This document shows positions 33,593 through 42,399 of a DNA stretch of 64,000 bases, piece after piece; positions within the stretch are counted from its first letter, which is position 1; each line of letters opens with the position of its first letter. This stretch comes from Novosphingobium flavum (GTDB taxonomy: Bacteria > Pseudomonadota > Alphaproteobacteria > Sphingomonadales > Sphingomonadaceae). The stretch spans positions 1 to 64,000 of the forward strand of contig NZ_JACLAW010000017.1 of NCBI RefSeq assembly GCF_014230315.1, in the 5' to 3' direction. A model generated the notes under the pieces. The model had not been told where the DNA came from and did not search any database. It worked only from the letters and a program-made list of their open reading frames with translations. The position numbers and the translations under genes were made by a program.

Positions 33593-35968
33593 TCACATCT
33601 TGACGTTGAGTTCAACGCCCCAGGTGCGGGGTTCGTTGAAGAAGCCCTGCATCCCGCTGGTCGGGCTGAGCGAGCGATAGAAGACGTGCTGTTCGTTGAA
33701 GAGATTGCGCGCCCACAGGGCGATCGCCGCCTTGGCGTTGGCGCCGGTCCTGATGTCGGCAAGCGCAAGCCTGCCGTTCACCACGAACGACTTGTCGCCC
33801 TTGGGCTGATAGATGTTGGTGGGATCACCCGGGCCAACGTATTTCGGGTCGGCCGCGCTGACGTAGTAGCCCGAATCGTAGTTCGCATCGAGGTGAGCGC
33901 GCAGCGTCATTCCCCGAAGCGGAACCTCGTAGTCCACTGAACCGCTGGCCGCGTCAGACGGCGTGTAGGTGGCATAGACCGGCACGGCCACCGTGCTGGT
34001 TACCCCGGCCGCATTGGGATAGGGGTTCACCGCCGCCGGAATATGCACATAGGTGTGGGCGTAGGAGGCGGACAGAGTCAGCCCGTCGACCGGAGCGAGC
34101 GTGAGCTCCGCTTCCACCCCATGCACGCCGCCGGTGCCCGGCGCATTGACGGTCGAGAGCGTGGTGCGGGTGGTGCGCAGGCCGCCGGTTTCGTACGGAC
34201 GGATGAAATCCACCTGGATGTTCTTGTAGGTGCCGGCATAGCCCGCCACGTTGAACCGCGCGCGGCGATCCCAGAACTCGGTCTTGGCGCCGATCTCGAA
34301 GATCGAGACTTCCTCCGGATTGAACCGGTCGTATTCCTGCGAGCGCGAATTCGCCCCGCCCGACTTGTAGCCGGTGCTCCACTTTCCGTAGAAATGCAGG
34401 TCCCGCGACGCGTCGAAGCTGAGGTTGACCATCGGGTCGACCCGCGACCATGCCGCGTCGAGCGGGATCGGGCGCGAAACGTTGTTGCGATCGACCGGCA
34501 GGGCATTGTTGACGATGAACAGCGTGCCGTGCTTGGCATCGCGCGTCCAGCGCAGGCCGCCGGTGAGGTGGATGCGCTCGTCCAGCATCGCCGGAGTCCA
34601 GGTCGCCTGGCCGAACAGGCCGATGCTTGTCGCGGTGACGTGGCTGGCGCGGTCAATCGCCTGGGTAGCGGGATCGAGCGTGAGCACGGAATAGGCGCTG
34701 CCGTCGGCATTGGTGAACTGCGCCGTATTGTAGGCCTGGGCGTTGTCCTCGACCCTCTCCTGATACCACATCGCGCCGACCACGTAGTCGAGGTTCGGCA
34801 GGGTGCCGATCGCCTCGAACTCCTGGCTGGCCTGATTCTGGCGGAATTGGGCCAGGCTGTAGCGCGAGAAACCGACGCCGGTGAACACGCCGGTGGCGTT
34901 GGACATCGAGCTGGCGGCGGAGCCGTTGTCGAACTGGGCCTGGGCCAGCTCACGGTAGGAGGTGATCGACTTCAGCTTCAGATCGGGCGAGGGATCGAAC
35001 TCGAGCGTCAGGGCATGGCCGTGGGTCCTGCCGATATTGCGCATCTGCGGCACGCCGACGTTTGCCACCTCGGCGCGGGCTGGCTGCAGTGTTCCCAGCA
35101 CGGCCTGGGTGTTCGAGCCCTTGGCGAGCAGCTGGTAGTAGAGCGGGGTGGTGGAATCCCGCGACACGTCGAACGAATAGAGCGCACTGAAGCCGGCCGC
35201 GGGCTGCCACAGCGCCGCCACGTGCAGGCCCTGCTTGTCATAGGAGTTGAACCCTTCCGCCCCGGGCAGCGGGTTCGTCACGAAGGGATCGCGCTTGCCG
35301 GCCACGGCATCGAGCTTGAACGAAATCCCCGCGATCTCGGGGAGATCGAGGTGCATCTCGCCCTTGTAGGAGCCGTAATTGCCCACGCCGGCCGTGGCGT
35401 TGAGGTGATATTCGCCGCTCGGCTTCCTGGTGGTGATGTTCACCGCGCCGCCTTCGGTGTTGCGACCGAACAGCGTGCCCTGCGGCCCCTTGAGAACCTC
35501 GACGCTCTGGATGTCGAACAGCGCGGTGCCCAGGCCCTGCGCGCGGCCGAGATAGATCCCGTCAACATAGATGCCCACGCCCTGGTCACGCGCCGGCTGG
35601 TTCGAATCGCCCAGCACGCCGATCCCGCGAATGTTCACGATCAGCGCGGTCGGGCGAGAGAAGAAGGGCGCCACCCGCAGCGAGGGAATCGAGCCGTCGG
35701 TCAGGTCAAGCAAGGAGGTGACATGGCGGTTGGCCATCTGTTCGCCCGAAAGGACCGAGATCGAGATCGGCGTTTCCTGAAGGTTTTCCTCGCGCTTCTG
35801 TGCGGTGACGACGATGTCCGTCAGCCCGGCCGCATCGTCCGACGCGGCGGCATCATTGGCTGCGGCATCATTGGCTGAAGCATGGGCCGGGGCGGCGAAG
35901 GCCATGGAAAGACCGGCCGCCAGCGCGGCGCCGGCAATGGCGGGAAGGAAAGAACTGGAACGCTTCAT
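33593..35968 (-). CDS. TonB-dependent receptor under a Pho box
   Basis: A receptor of 791 residues with signal peptide (SFLPAIAGAALAAGLSMAFA). The plug domain reads DIVVTAQKREENLQETPISI, SVLSGEQMANRHVTSLLDLT, RGIGVLGDSNQPARDQGVGI, YVDGIYLGRAQG and SVEVLKGPQGTLFGRNTEGG. A large barrel ends RTWGVELNVKM. ATG 35968 follows an AAGGGGG site. After the signal peptide, two perfect 15-bp tandem copies (35847-35876) encode an NDAAA-type repeat. The QKREENLQ...GPQGTLFGRN type is common in sphingomonads for varied substrates. The phosphatase partner and Pho box suggest uptake of a phosphorylated or phosphatase-released compound. Confidence 0.92.
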   Translation of the reverse strand: MKRSSSFLPAIAGAALAAGLSMAFAAPAHASANDAAANDAAASDDAAGLTDIVVTAQKREENLQETPISISVLSGEQMANRHVTSLLDLTDGSIPSLRVAPFFSRPTALIVNIRGIGVLGDSNQPARDQGVGIYVDGIYLGRAQGLGTALFDIQSVEVLKGPQGTLFGRNTEGGAVNITTRKPSGEYHLNATAGVGNYGSYKGEMHLDLPEIAGISFKLDAVAGKRDPFVTNPLPGAEGFNSYDKQGLHVAALWQPAAGFSALYSFDVSRDSTTPLYYQLLAKGSNTQAVLGTLQPARAEVANVGVPQMRNIGRTHGHALTLEFDPSPDLKLKSITSYRELAQAQFDNGSAASSMSNATGVFTGVGFSRYSLAQFRQNQASQEFEAIGTLPNLDYVVGAMWYQERVEDNAQAYNTAQFTNADGSAYSVLTLDPATQAIDRASHVTATSIGLFGQATWTPAMLDERIHLTGGLRWTRDAKHGTLFIVNNALPVDRNNVSRPIPLDAAWSRVDPMVNLSFDASRDLHFYGKWSTGYKSGGANSRSQEYDRFNPEEVSIFEIGAKTEFWDRRARFNVAGYAGTYKNIQVDFIRPYETGGLRTTRTTLSTVNAPGTGGVHGVEAELTLAPVDGLTLSASYAHTYVHIPAAVNPYPNAAGVTSTVAVPVYATYTPSDAASGSVDYEVPLRGMTLRAHLDANYDSGYYVSAADPKYVGPGDPTNIYQPKGDKSFVVNGRLALADIRTGANAKAAIALWARNLFNEQHVFYRSLSPTSGMQGFFNEPRTWGVELNVKM

Positions 35969-36076
35969 GGGGACCCCCTTTTGGTTAGGGGCCGCCACTA
36001 GATAGGGTTTGTGGCACGGCAGTTGCGTTTCAAAGACGAACTGGCTGCGGAATCGAGACAGCCCGCCGTCATGGCA

Positions 36077-36094
36077 ATGTCAGGACGATGACAG
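36077..36094 (-). promoter_or_regulatory. Pho box upstream of the TonB receptor-phosphatase operon
   Basis: On the minus strand: CTGTCAT, 4 bp (CGTC), CTGACAT. This is two direct 7-mers at 11-bp period, 13 of 14 positions matching the PhoB consensus CTGTCAT-N4-CTGTCAT. A further TGACGG copy and CTGTCTC continue the same 11-bp phase downstream. It lies about 110 bp before the receptor start, with a TATCTA sequence between them. Confidence 0.8.
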
Positions 36095-36111
36095 GGGGGC
36101 ACGAGCCGGGC

Positions 36112-37638
36112 TCAGCCGCGCCACCATTTCGGCGCCCGCCACGCCGCTTCGAACGACCGGGCCGCCGTGCGCAGCTGGCCCTTGCGGCCCGGCCCGGCGC
36201 CCCGGATGACCCGCTTCAACTCCTCCGCCAGTCCGGCGGCGGCAACCGGCTCGGTTCCCTGAAACAGTTCGGCATCCATGGCCCGGGCCGCGGCAAGATC
36301 CTGTATCCGGCCAAGCGCGTCCTGCGCCTTGGCGAGAGCGCGGGCAAAGTCCTGGCGCGGCCGGTCGGCCCGCTTGCCACAATGGAGGGCCGCGGCGAAG
36401 TCAGCGGCATAGCGCAGGGTCTTGGCCCGTTTGCGGAGCCGATGGAGCTGCTCGTCCGACAGGTCGCGCAGGCCGGCCGAGGTCTTGCGCAGCTTGCGCC
36501 GACGCGCGGCGATCACCCCGGCGAGGTGATCCCCCACCGACCCGTGATCGCCGGCGCCGGCCCCGCGCAAGGCCCACTCACCCCGTTCGATCCATGCCGC
36601 CAGGTGCAGCAGCAAGCGCTGGAAGGCCTCCGCCACCAGCATGGTCCTGACCCTGTCCAGCGCTTCCGTCCGCCGTTTCGTGAGGTGCGCGACAAGCTCG
36701 GGCGAAGGGGGCGCATCTCCCGCCCCGGCCTCCGCGATGCGTTCCAGCAGGACGTCGATATTGCGAACCTGCCCCAGGCTTTTCGCCGCCGCCGTCAGTT
36801 CGGCCCGAAGAATCGGGCGGGTCTGATCGGCGGTGATCGCGCGGAAGAGACTGAACGCCGCGCGCAGTCGCCGCACCGCGACCCGGCACTGGTGCACCGC
36901 TTCCTTGTCGCCCGTCGCCAGCACCACTTCCTGATTGGCGAGCAGGTGATCGAGGCACGACCATGCCACGGCCCGGAAGCCGGCAGCGGCGTCCATTTGC
37001 AGGCTAAGCGGCGGCCGCCCGGCATGCCCGGCAAGGGGCTCGAGATCGAAGGCAAGGAGATGGCTTTGCTCGGCCTTGCTGACCACCGACCAGCGCAGGC
37101 CCGGCCCGAGCGGCAGGGCCATGGCAAGGCCGAACAGGTCGGCCGGCTGGCCCTTGATCAGCTCCAGTTCGAGTTCGCAGACCGCGCTCTGCCGCTCACC
37201 CGCGCGGATCTGGCCCACATCAAACGCGACCTCGATCCGGGAGCCGCCGAAACGCACGACCCGGCTCGTGCGCTGGATCTCGTTCACGGCGAATTCCTGC
37301 AGCGCTGCGCCGCCCATCATTCGCAGCAGGGCGGCCCGGGCGGGACCGGGAAAGCGCGCAGGATCGGGCTCCCCGCCCGCAATCGCCGTGGTCCATTCCC
37401 GCCGCTGCAAAGCGCCCGATGGCGAAAGCTTGAGCGTCTGTTCCCGTTCGCCCCCGGCAAGCTCACGGATGCGCAGGCCCGCTCCGCCCCGCCCCAGCCG
37501 GGAGCTGACCGTGTCGAAATAGGTGGAGCGCAGGAGCCGGCTCTGTTCGGGCCCGGCAAGGTGCGGATCGCCGCGAAGCCGATCCAGCATCGCCGCGGAG
37601 GCGACGAGCTTGACCTCGATTTCAGTGTTGCGCCGCAT
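36112..37638 (-). CDS. CYTH-CHAD domain protein
   Basis: A protein of 508 residues. The N-terminal CYTH domain begins with EIEVKLVAS and has LLRSTYFDTVSSRLGRGGAG, LRIRELAGGEREQTLKL and VAFDVGQIRAGERQSAVCEL, EXEXK being the triphosphate-binding motif. The C-terminal CHAD domain has VHQCRVAVRRLRAAFSLFRA and LHRLRKRAKTLRYAADFAAA, with conserved His and basic residues. Such proteins hydrolyse triphosphate or bind polyphosphate. It lies just upstream of the Pho box on the same strand, next to the phosphate-stress genes. A small frame overlaps its start. Confidence 0.93.
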   Translation of the reverse strand: MRRNTEIEVKLVASAAMLDRLRGDPHLAGPEQSRLLRSTYFDTVSSRLGRGGAGLRIRELAGGEREQTLKLSPSGALQRREWTTAIAGGEPDPARFPGPARAALLRMMGGAALQEFAVNEIQRTSRVVRFGGSRIEVAFDVGQIRAGERQSAVCELELELIKGQPADLFGLAMALPLGPGLRWSVVSKAEQSHLLAFDLEPLAGHAGRPPLSLQMDAAAGFRAVAWSCLDHLLANQEVVLATGDKEAVHQCRVAVRRLRAAFSLFRAITADQTRPILRAELTAAAKSLGQVRNIDVLLERIAEAGAGDAPPSPELVAHLTKRRTEALDRVRTMLVAEAFQRLLLHLAAWIERGEWALRGAGAGDHGSVGDHLAGVIAARRRKLRKTSAGLRDLSDEQLHRLRKRAKTLRYAADFAAALHCGKRADRPRQDFARALAKAQDALGRIQDLAAARAMDAELFQGTEPVAAAGLAEELKRVIRGAGPGRKGQLRTAARSFEAAWRAPKWWRG

Positions 37639-37819
37639 CGCGGCCTGCCTTGTTCCGCCGCAGCCGGCGCCCGGCCTGCGGCACGGCGCGGCTCAGGCGC
37701 TCCCACCACAGAGGGGGATCGTTGTTTCCATCAACCGGGGCACAGGTCGCTGAAGAGGCCGCAACCGTGCCCGTGCCGATGTCGTCCTTAAAGTTGAATG
37801 CGGCAACAATTCCGGACAT
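37622..37819 (-). CDS. Possible small ORF upstream of CYTH-CHAD
   Basis: A frame of 65 residues starting MSGIVAAFNFKDDIGTGTVA with a GGAG site 6 bp before ATG 37819, overlapping the CYTH-CHAD start by 17 bp. There is a DGNNDPPLWWERLSRA stretch and a basic C-terminus. No domain or signal peptide is recognised. The good ribosome site and overlap favour a translated gene, but nothing confirms it. Confidence 0.35.
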   Translation of the reverse strand: MSGIVAAFNFKDDIGTGTVAASSATCAPVDGNNDPPLWWERLSRAVPQAGRRLRRNKAGRDAAQH

Positions 37820-37893
37820 TTCTCGCTCCGCGAAACGGCGCGGAGAATACCCCGCCCCTACCGTTCCGCCCAAGCGAATTTAGGCCGCCGGTT

Positions 37894-38148
37894 TCAGCGC
37901 TTTCGGTGCGACTGGCGCAGATTGTCCGATTCCATGCCCAGCAGCACGATCGACGTTGCCGTCGTGCGCAGGTTCGTCGCACGATTGTTCGCGGCCACGA
38001 CCGTCGCCGCAAGGCCGTCACCGGCCGCCACAGACGAGGCAACCGCAGCCCGGTCAGCCGCCACTTCGGCAGCCCCGGCACTGCTGCAGGCCAGCAGCGA
38101 GACGGCCGCGATCAACGAGAATGTCGTCTTCGGGAACGGGGTGGGCAT
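37894..38148 (-). CDS. Possible small exported protein
   Basis: A frame of 84 residues with an N-terminal signal-like segment (FSLIAAVSLLACSSAGA, which includes a lipobox-like LLAC). It is then Ala/Val/Arg-rich (AADRAAVASSVAAGDGLAAT, NNRATNLRTTATSIVLLGME) without a recognised domain. The ribosome site is weak; TTG 38154 is an alternative start. The flanking DNA (37820-37893 and 38149-38332) holds no other supported gene. Confidence 0.35.
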   Translation of the reverse strand: MPTPFPKTTFSLIAAVSLLACSSAGAAEVAADRAAVASSVAAGDGLAATVVAANNRATNLRTTATSIVLLGMESDNLRQSHRKR

Positions 38149-38332
38149 CGGCAAGTCTTTCGATCACCCGGCGGCCCGCATTCCCGAAAAGAATGTCGCG
38201 CGCGCGGGCATGGTAAGGATCGCCCTCTGCGCCCGGCAAGTTGCAGATTTAAGACACCCCCGATCAGCCCATCCCGCTTGCTGCCGGAACGCATGCGCCG
38301 CGCTTTTTGCGCGCCGGGCTCCGGTCTTGCGA

Positions 38333-41029
38333 TCACCGGGCCGGGCCGACGGGCACCACTTCGATGGCCGAGACGATGGCCTTGCCCTGCCGGGGGACGA
38401 AAGCGAGGTCCAGCGGTCCTTGCGCCAGCTTGACGGCAAAACTGCGCGTCACCTCGGCGAAGGGCGCCGCGGCCGATGCCGCGATGTCGAGTGCCTCCAC
38501 CTGCACCGCGCCATTGGCGCGCACGTCGAACACGCGTTCGCCGGGCTTGGCGGCGGGCTCCACGAAATGCAGCGTGACGCGGTATTCACCGGGCGGCAGG
38601 GGCAGCCGGTATGAAAATTCGCCCTCGCGGTAGCTAGCCAGTGGCACCCGCTGCTCGGCCGGGACGATCGGCGCCAGCACGGCAGGCCTGCCGCGGGGGC
38701 GGCGATCGGCCGAATTGGCCTGACCACCTGAGAAGAAGGCATCCGAACCGAACCCCGGCGCTCCGATCAGCGCGCCGCTGTCGATCCGGTAGGTTGCACG
38801 CCGCGTCGGATCGAGTTGCCAGACGATCGCATCGCTGGTCGGGCCATTCGCAAAGGATCCCACCGCTTCCAGACGGTTCTCACCCGGTTGCAGTGGCGTT
38901 GCAGCCCAGATGCAAATCCGGTTGGGACAATCGCTGCGCAGCCCGAGCGAGCGGCCGTTGAGCTTGAGTTCGGTGGCGGGCGCATTGCTGTAAACCCGGA
39001 CATCGGCCACCGGATAGGCACGGTCGACATAGCGCCGCCCGGCGATATGCACCGTGGGCTCGGCCGACCACTGCGCGCGGTAGTAATAGAACGCGTCCTT
39101 GCGGATGCGCCCGTCGTAGGACACCAGCCCCTTGGTGTTGATGTCGCGCGTGTCGCCCTCGGTGCGGGTAACCGTGGCGAAATCGAAGGCATTCCACAGC
39201 CACGTCGCCCAGACATGGGGCCGCGCGGCCAGCTGCGGCCAGGACTGTTCATGCACCCAGGCCTGGTATTCCTCGGGCTGGTCATGCCCGCCTGAATCCA
39301 CCGCGCCGCCCAGCACGTTGTCGGTATGGAGCGAGAGCGCCCCGCCCGCGCCATATTCGGTGAGAGCCTGCGGCTGATCGCCCCGCTCGGCGTGCAGCGC
39401 GTCGAGATGCGGGCCCAGCTGATCCGGCTTGCCGTAATACCAGCCGAAGTAGCGGTTGGCCGCCGCTACCGGGGTCATTTTGGCCACCACCGGCACGCCG
39501 CGCTGCCCCTGCCCCTCGCAGCAGGTGGCCAGCGTGGCGGGGCGCGACGGGTCCTCCGCGGCGACGATGGCGGCAAGATCCGCCAGCAGCGGGCTGGGGT
39601 CGACCGGCTGGGCCGGCGCGGCCTTGCCGAAGAAGTCGGGCCGGTTGGGCCCGAAGTCGACCTCGTTGGCGATCCCCCACACGGCAACCGAGACATGGTT
39701 GTAGTTCTGCCGGATCAGTTCCTGCAATTGCCGCCGCGCCTGCGCCCGGATGGCGGGCGGAGCCTCGCCCTGTGCCTCGTCGAGCGTCCACGCGGTGACC
39801 AGCGCGATCTCATCCCACAGCACCAGCCCATAGCGGTCGGCAAGGTCGTGGATCGGCTGGCCGTGCTGGTAATGGGTGAGCCGGATGGTATTCGCGCCCA
39901 TGTCGCGGATCGTGGCCATCCGGTCGGCAATCTGCTCGCGCGACATGGCCCAGCCGGATTCCATGCTGTCCTGATGGAGGCCGACTCCGTGGAGCGGGAC
40001 ATGCCGGCCATTGATGAAGAAGCCTTGCGCCGGGTCGATCCGGAACTGGCGAATGCCGAAGCTCTCGCTCTTCACATCGAGCAGACGGCCCCGGCCATCG
40101 CGCAGTTCCGTGCGCAGCGTGTACAGATAGGGGTCGCTGGTGCCTTGCCACAGGCGCGGAGAAGGCACGGCCAAATCAAGGCGCGCCTCGCCCGCTCCGC
40201 TTCCAGTAAGGCGCACCTTCTGGCTCGTTTCGGCAGCCACCGCTCCGTCAGCCCGGACCAGCCGGGCGGTCACCATGCCCTTCGCCGCGGCCCGTCCCTG
40301 GTTGGAAAGCCGCGCCAGCACGGAAACCCGCGCGCTCCCGGCCTCGACCGCCTCGGTCCGGGCATAGACGCCCGGCCCGCCGAAATCGTCGAGCGCGAAA
40401 TGTACCGGGCCGGTCTCGATCAGGCGTACCGGCCGATAAAGCCCGCCCTGCACGAAGAAGTCGCCCACCAGCGGCAAGGTGTCGGCGGTCGCGCCGCCGG
40501 GCGCCGGTGTGCTGTTGTCGACCTTGACGGCCAGCAGGTTGCCCGCGCCGGGGCGGATCGCATCGGTCGCATCGAAGCGGAACCGGGCAAAACCACCCTG
40601 ATGCGCGCCCAGCCGCTTGGCGTTGAGCCAGACCTCGGCGGTGCGGCTGGCCGCGTCGAATTCCAGCCAGAAACGCCCGCCGGAACGCGGCTGCGGCGCA
40701 GTAAAGGTCAGGCGATACCAGCCGGCGCCCATATACTTGTCGATCTGCCGCCCGCCGGAACCCGGCACCCCTGCGGCCGCCTCATAGACGCCAACGCGGT
40801 TCCACGTGTGCGGCACCGAAACCCGCTCCCACGCGCTGTCGTCCGCCGCCGCATCGAAAGCCGGCTCGCCGCCCTTGCGGAAGCGCCAGCCCTGCGCCAG
40901 CTCGGTCACGGTCCGCACCTCCGGCGTCTCGGCCCGGGCGCTCGCGACAGTGCCGGCCGCATGGGCCGGGCCGATCACGCCGGGAACAAGGGCCGCCAAG
41001 GCCAGACCGATCGCCCCGCTCCGCATCAT
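38333..41029 (-). CDS. Secreted GH2 glycoside hydrolase with malectin-like C-terminus
   Basis: A protein of 898 residues with signal peptide (GAIGLALAALVPGVIGPAHA). A GH2 sugar-binding domain (about 45-230), a beta-sandwich, then a TIM barrel with VPLHGVGLHQDSMESGWAMS, TIRLTHYQHGQPIHDLADRY, the acid/base Glu in VAVWGIANEVD and the probable nucleophile Glu in ALTEYGAGG. The last 130 residues (PPGEYRVTLHFVEPAAKPGE, ERVFDVRANG) form a malectin-like module. GH2 covers beta-galactosidases and beta-glucuronidases. Being directly downstream of manD in a glucuronate cluster favours a glucuronidase or an uronide-side-chain enzyme. ATG 41029 has an AGGAAGG site. Confidence 0.88.
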   Translation of the reverse strand: MMRSGAIGLALAALVPGVIGPAHAAGTVASARAETPEVRTVTELAQGWRFRKGGEPAFDAAADDSAWERVSVPHTWNRVGVYEAAAGVPGSGGRQIDKYMGAGWYRLTFTAPQPRSGGRFWLEFDAASRTAEVWLNAKRLGAHQGGFARFRFDATDAIRPGAGNLLAVKVDNSTPAPGGATADTLPLVGDFFVQGGLYRPVRLIETGPVHFALDDFGGPGVYARTEAVEAGSARVSVLARLSNQGRAAAKGMVTARLVRADGAVAAETSQKVRLTGSGAGEARLDLAVPSPRLWQGTSDPYLYTLRTELRDGRGRLLDVKSESFGIRQFRIDPAQGFFINGRHVPLHGVGLHQDSMESGWAMSREQIADRMATIRDMGANTIRLTHYQHGQPIHDLADRYGLVLWDEIALVTAWTLDEAQGEAPPAIRAQARRQLQELIRQNYNHVSVAVWGIANEVDFGPNRPDFFGKAAPAQPVDPSPLLADLAAIVAAEDPSRPATLATCCEGQGQRGVPVVAKMTPVAAANRYFGWYYGKPDQLGPHLDALHAERGDQPQALTEYGAGGALSLHTDNVLGGAVDSGGHDQPEEYQAWVHEQSWPQLAARPHVWATWLWNAFDFATVTRTEGDTRDINTKGLVSYDGRIRKDAFYYYRAQWSAEPTVHIAGRRYVDRAYPVADVRVYSNAPATELKLNGRSLGLRSDCPNRICIWAATPLQPGENRLEAVGSFANGPTSDAIVWQLDPTRRATYRIDSGALIGAPGFGSDAFFSGGQANSADRRPRGRPAVLAPIVPAEQRVPLASYREGEFSYRLPLPPGEYRVTLHFVEPAAKPGERVFDVRANGAVQVEALDIAASAAAPFAEVTRSFAVKLAQGPLDLAFVPRQGKAIVSAIEVVPVGPAR

Positions 41030-41088
41030 CAAGCCTTCCTCTTCCCGTTATCGTTGCAGCAGCCCGAATTTCGCCCGCGCGGCGAAAC

Positions 41089-42297
41089 TCACCAGTTCCA
41101 CATGGTTCCGTCCTCGAGCCGGGCGACCGGCAGGTAGGCGCGCTTGTAGGGGTATTTCGCGGCCAGCTTCTCGTCGATGTCGACGCCGTGGCCGGGGGTG
41201 TCGCCCACGAACAGCTCGCCCGCCTCGAAGTGGTAGTCGTGGGGGAAGACCGCGTCGGTCTCCTCGCTGTGACGCATGTATTCCTGGATGCCGAAATTGG
41301 GGACCCAGGTGTCGAAGTGCAGCGCGCAGCCCATGGTGACGGGGGAGAGGTCCGTGGCGCCATGGCAGCCCGTGCGGATCTGGTAGAGGCTGGCGAGATC
41401 GGCGATGCGGCGCAGGTGCGTGATCCCGCCGGCACCGACCACCGTGGCGCGGATATAGTCGATCAGCTGGTTCTGGATGAGGTCCTTGCAGTCCCAGATC
41501 GTGTTGAAGATCTCGCCCACCGCGAGCGGCGTGACCGTGTGCTGGCGGACCAGCCTGAAGGCCTCCTGATTTTCCGCCGGGGTGCAGTCCTCCAGCCAGA
41601 ACAGCTGATAGGGCTCGAGCATCTTGCCCAGGTTGGCGGCTTCCTGCGGCGTGTAGCGGTGGTGGCCGTCGTGCAGCAGGTGATGGTCGAAGCCGTAGGT
41701 CTTGCGCAGTTCTTCGAACAGCCTGGGCACGTAATTGAGCGCCTTGCGCGTATCCCACCCGGTGACCGAGGGGAGCGCGGCATCGGCCGGCTCGTAGTAG
41801 AGCTTGCCCCGGCCAACCCCATAGGCGTCCTTGATCCCCGGCACCCCGGTCTGGGCGCGGATCGCCTTGTAGCCCAGGTCGATATAGTGGCCGACCGCCT
41901 CGACCGTTTCGGCAATATCGCTGCCATTGGCATGGCCATAGACCATCACCCCGTCGCGGCTGCGTCCACCGAGCAGTTGGTAAAGCGGCATTCCGGCCAT
42001 CTTGGCCTTGATGTCCCACAGCGCCATGTCGACCGCGGCGATCGCGCGCATCGTCACCGGGCCGCGCCGCCAGTAGGCGCCGCGATAGAGATACTGCCAG
42101 ATATCCTCGATCCGCCGCGGGTCCATGCCAACGAGGCAGGGGATCACGTGCTCCTCAAGGTAGGCCACGACCGACAGCTCGCGCCCGTTCAGCGTCCCGT
42201 CGCCGATCCCGTAGACCCCCTGATCGGTCTCGATCTTCAGCGTGACGAAGTTGCGCCCCGGGCAGGTGACGATGACCCTGGCAGCAGTGATTTTCAT
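41089..42297 (-). CDS. manD: D-mannonate dehydratase (enolase superfamily)
   Basis: A protein of 402 residues, starting MKITAARVIVTCPGRNFVTL. Metal ligands Asp210 (LLHDGHH), Glu236 (WLEDC) and Glu262 (VGEIFN), plus Tyr159 and His212, are at the positions known for Novosphingobium ManD. It dehydrates D-mannonate to 2-keto-3-deoxygluconate, the third step of glucuronate breakdown after UxaC and UxuB. It is transcribed leftward with the GH2 gene, divergent from the GntR regulator across an inverted repeat. The longer frame to 42366 is rejected. Confidence 0.96.
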   Translation of the reverse strand: MKITAARVIVTCPGRNFVTLKIETDQGVYGIGDGTLNGRELSVVAYLEEHVIPCLVGMDPRRIEDIWQYLYRGAYWRRGPVTMRAIAAVDMALWDIKAKMAGMPLYQLLGGRSRDGVMVYGHANGSDIAETVEAVGHYIDLGYKAIRAQTGVPGIKDAYGVGRGKLYYEPADAALPSVTGWDTRKALNYVPRLFEELRKTYGFDHHLLHDGHHRYTPQEAANLGKMLEPYQLFWLEDCTPAENQEAFRLVRQHTVTPLAVGEIFNTIWDCKDLIQNQLIDYIRATVVGAGGITHLRRIADLASLYQIRTGCHGATDLSPVTMGCALHFDTWVPNFGIQEYMRHSEETDAVFPHDYHFEAGELFVGDTPGHGVDIDEKLAAKYPYKRAYLPVARLEDGTMWNW

Positions 42298-42340
42298 GGC
42301 AGGACTCTCGCAAAGCGGCGGCTGGATGTGGTAAGACCGA

Positions 42341-42366
42341 TTGACTGACCAATTTTGGTCTGTCAA
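42341..42366. promoter_or_regulatory. GntR operator between manD and its regulator
   Basis: TTGACTGACCAA (42341-42352) and TTGGTCTGTCAA (42355-42366) are complementary at 11 of 12 positions around a 2-bp spacer. It sits in the 102-bp divergent gap, with TTGG/CCAA cores like those of UxuR/ExuR-type sites. Confidence 0.7.
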
Positions 42367-42376
42367 GTTTTATAAA

Positions 42377-42389
42377 TTGGCTTTACCAA
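42377..42389. promoter_or_regulatory. Second GntR half-site pair
   Basis: TTGG-CTTTA-CCAA, a shorter inverted repeat with the same TTGG/CCAA core as the site at 42341, directly before the AGGA ribosome site of the GntR gene. It suggests autoregulation. Confidence 0.45.
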
Positions 42390-42399
42390 AAGGACCCGC

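Noticed and set aside
34043..35878. A 611-codon plus-strand frame over the Pho-box TonB receptor
   Set aside because: Arg/His/Gly-rich composition without motifs; the receptor on the minus strand explains the frame.
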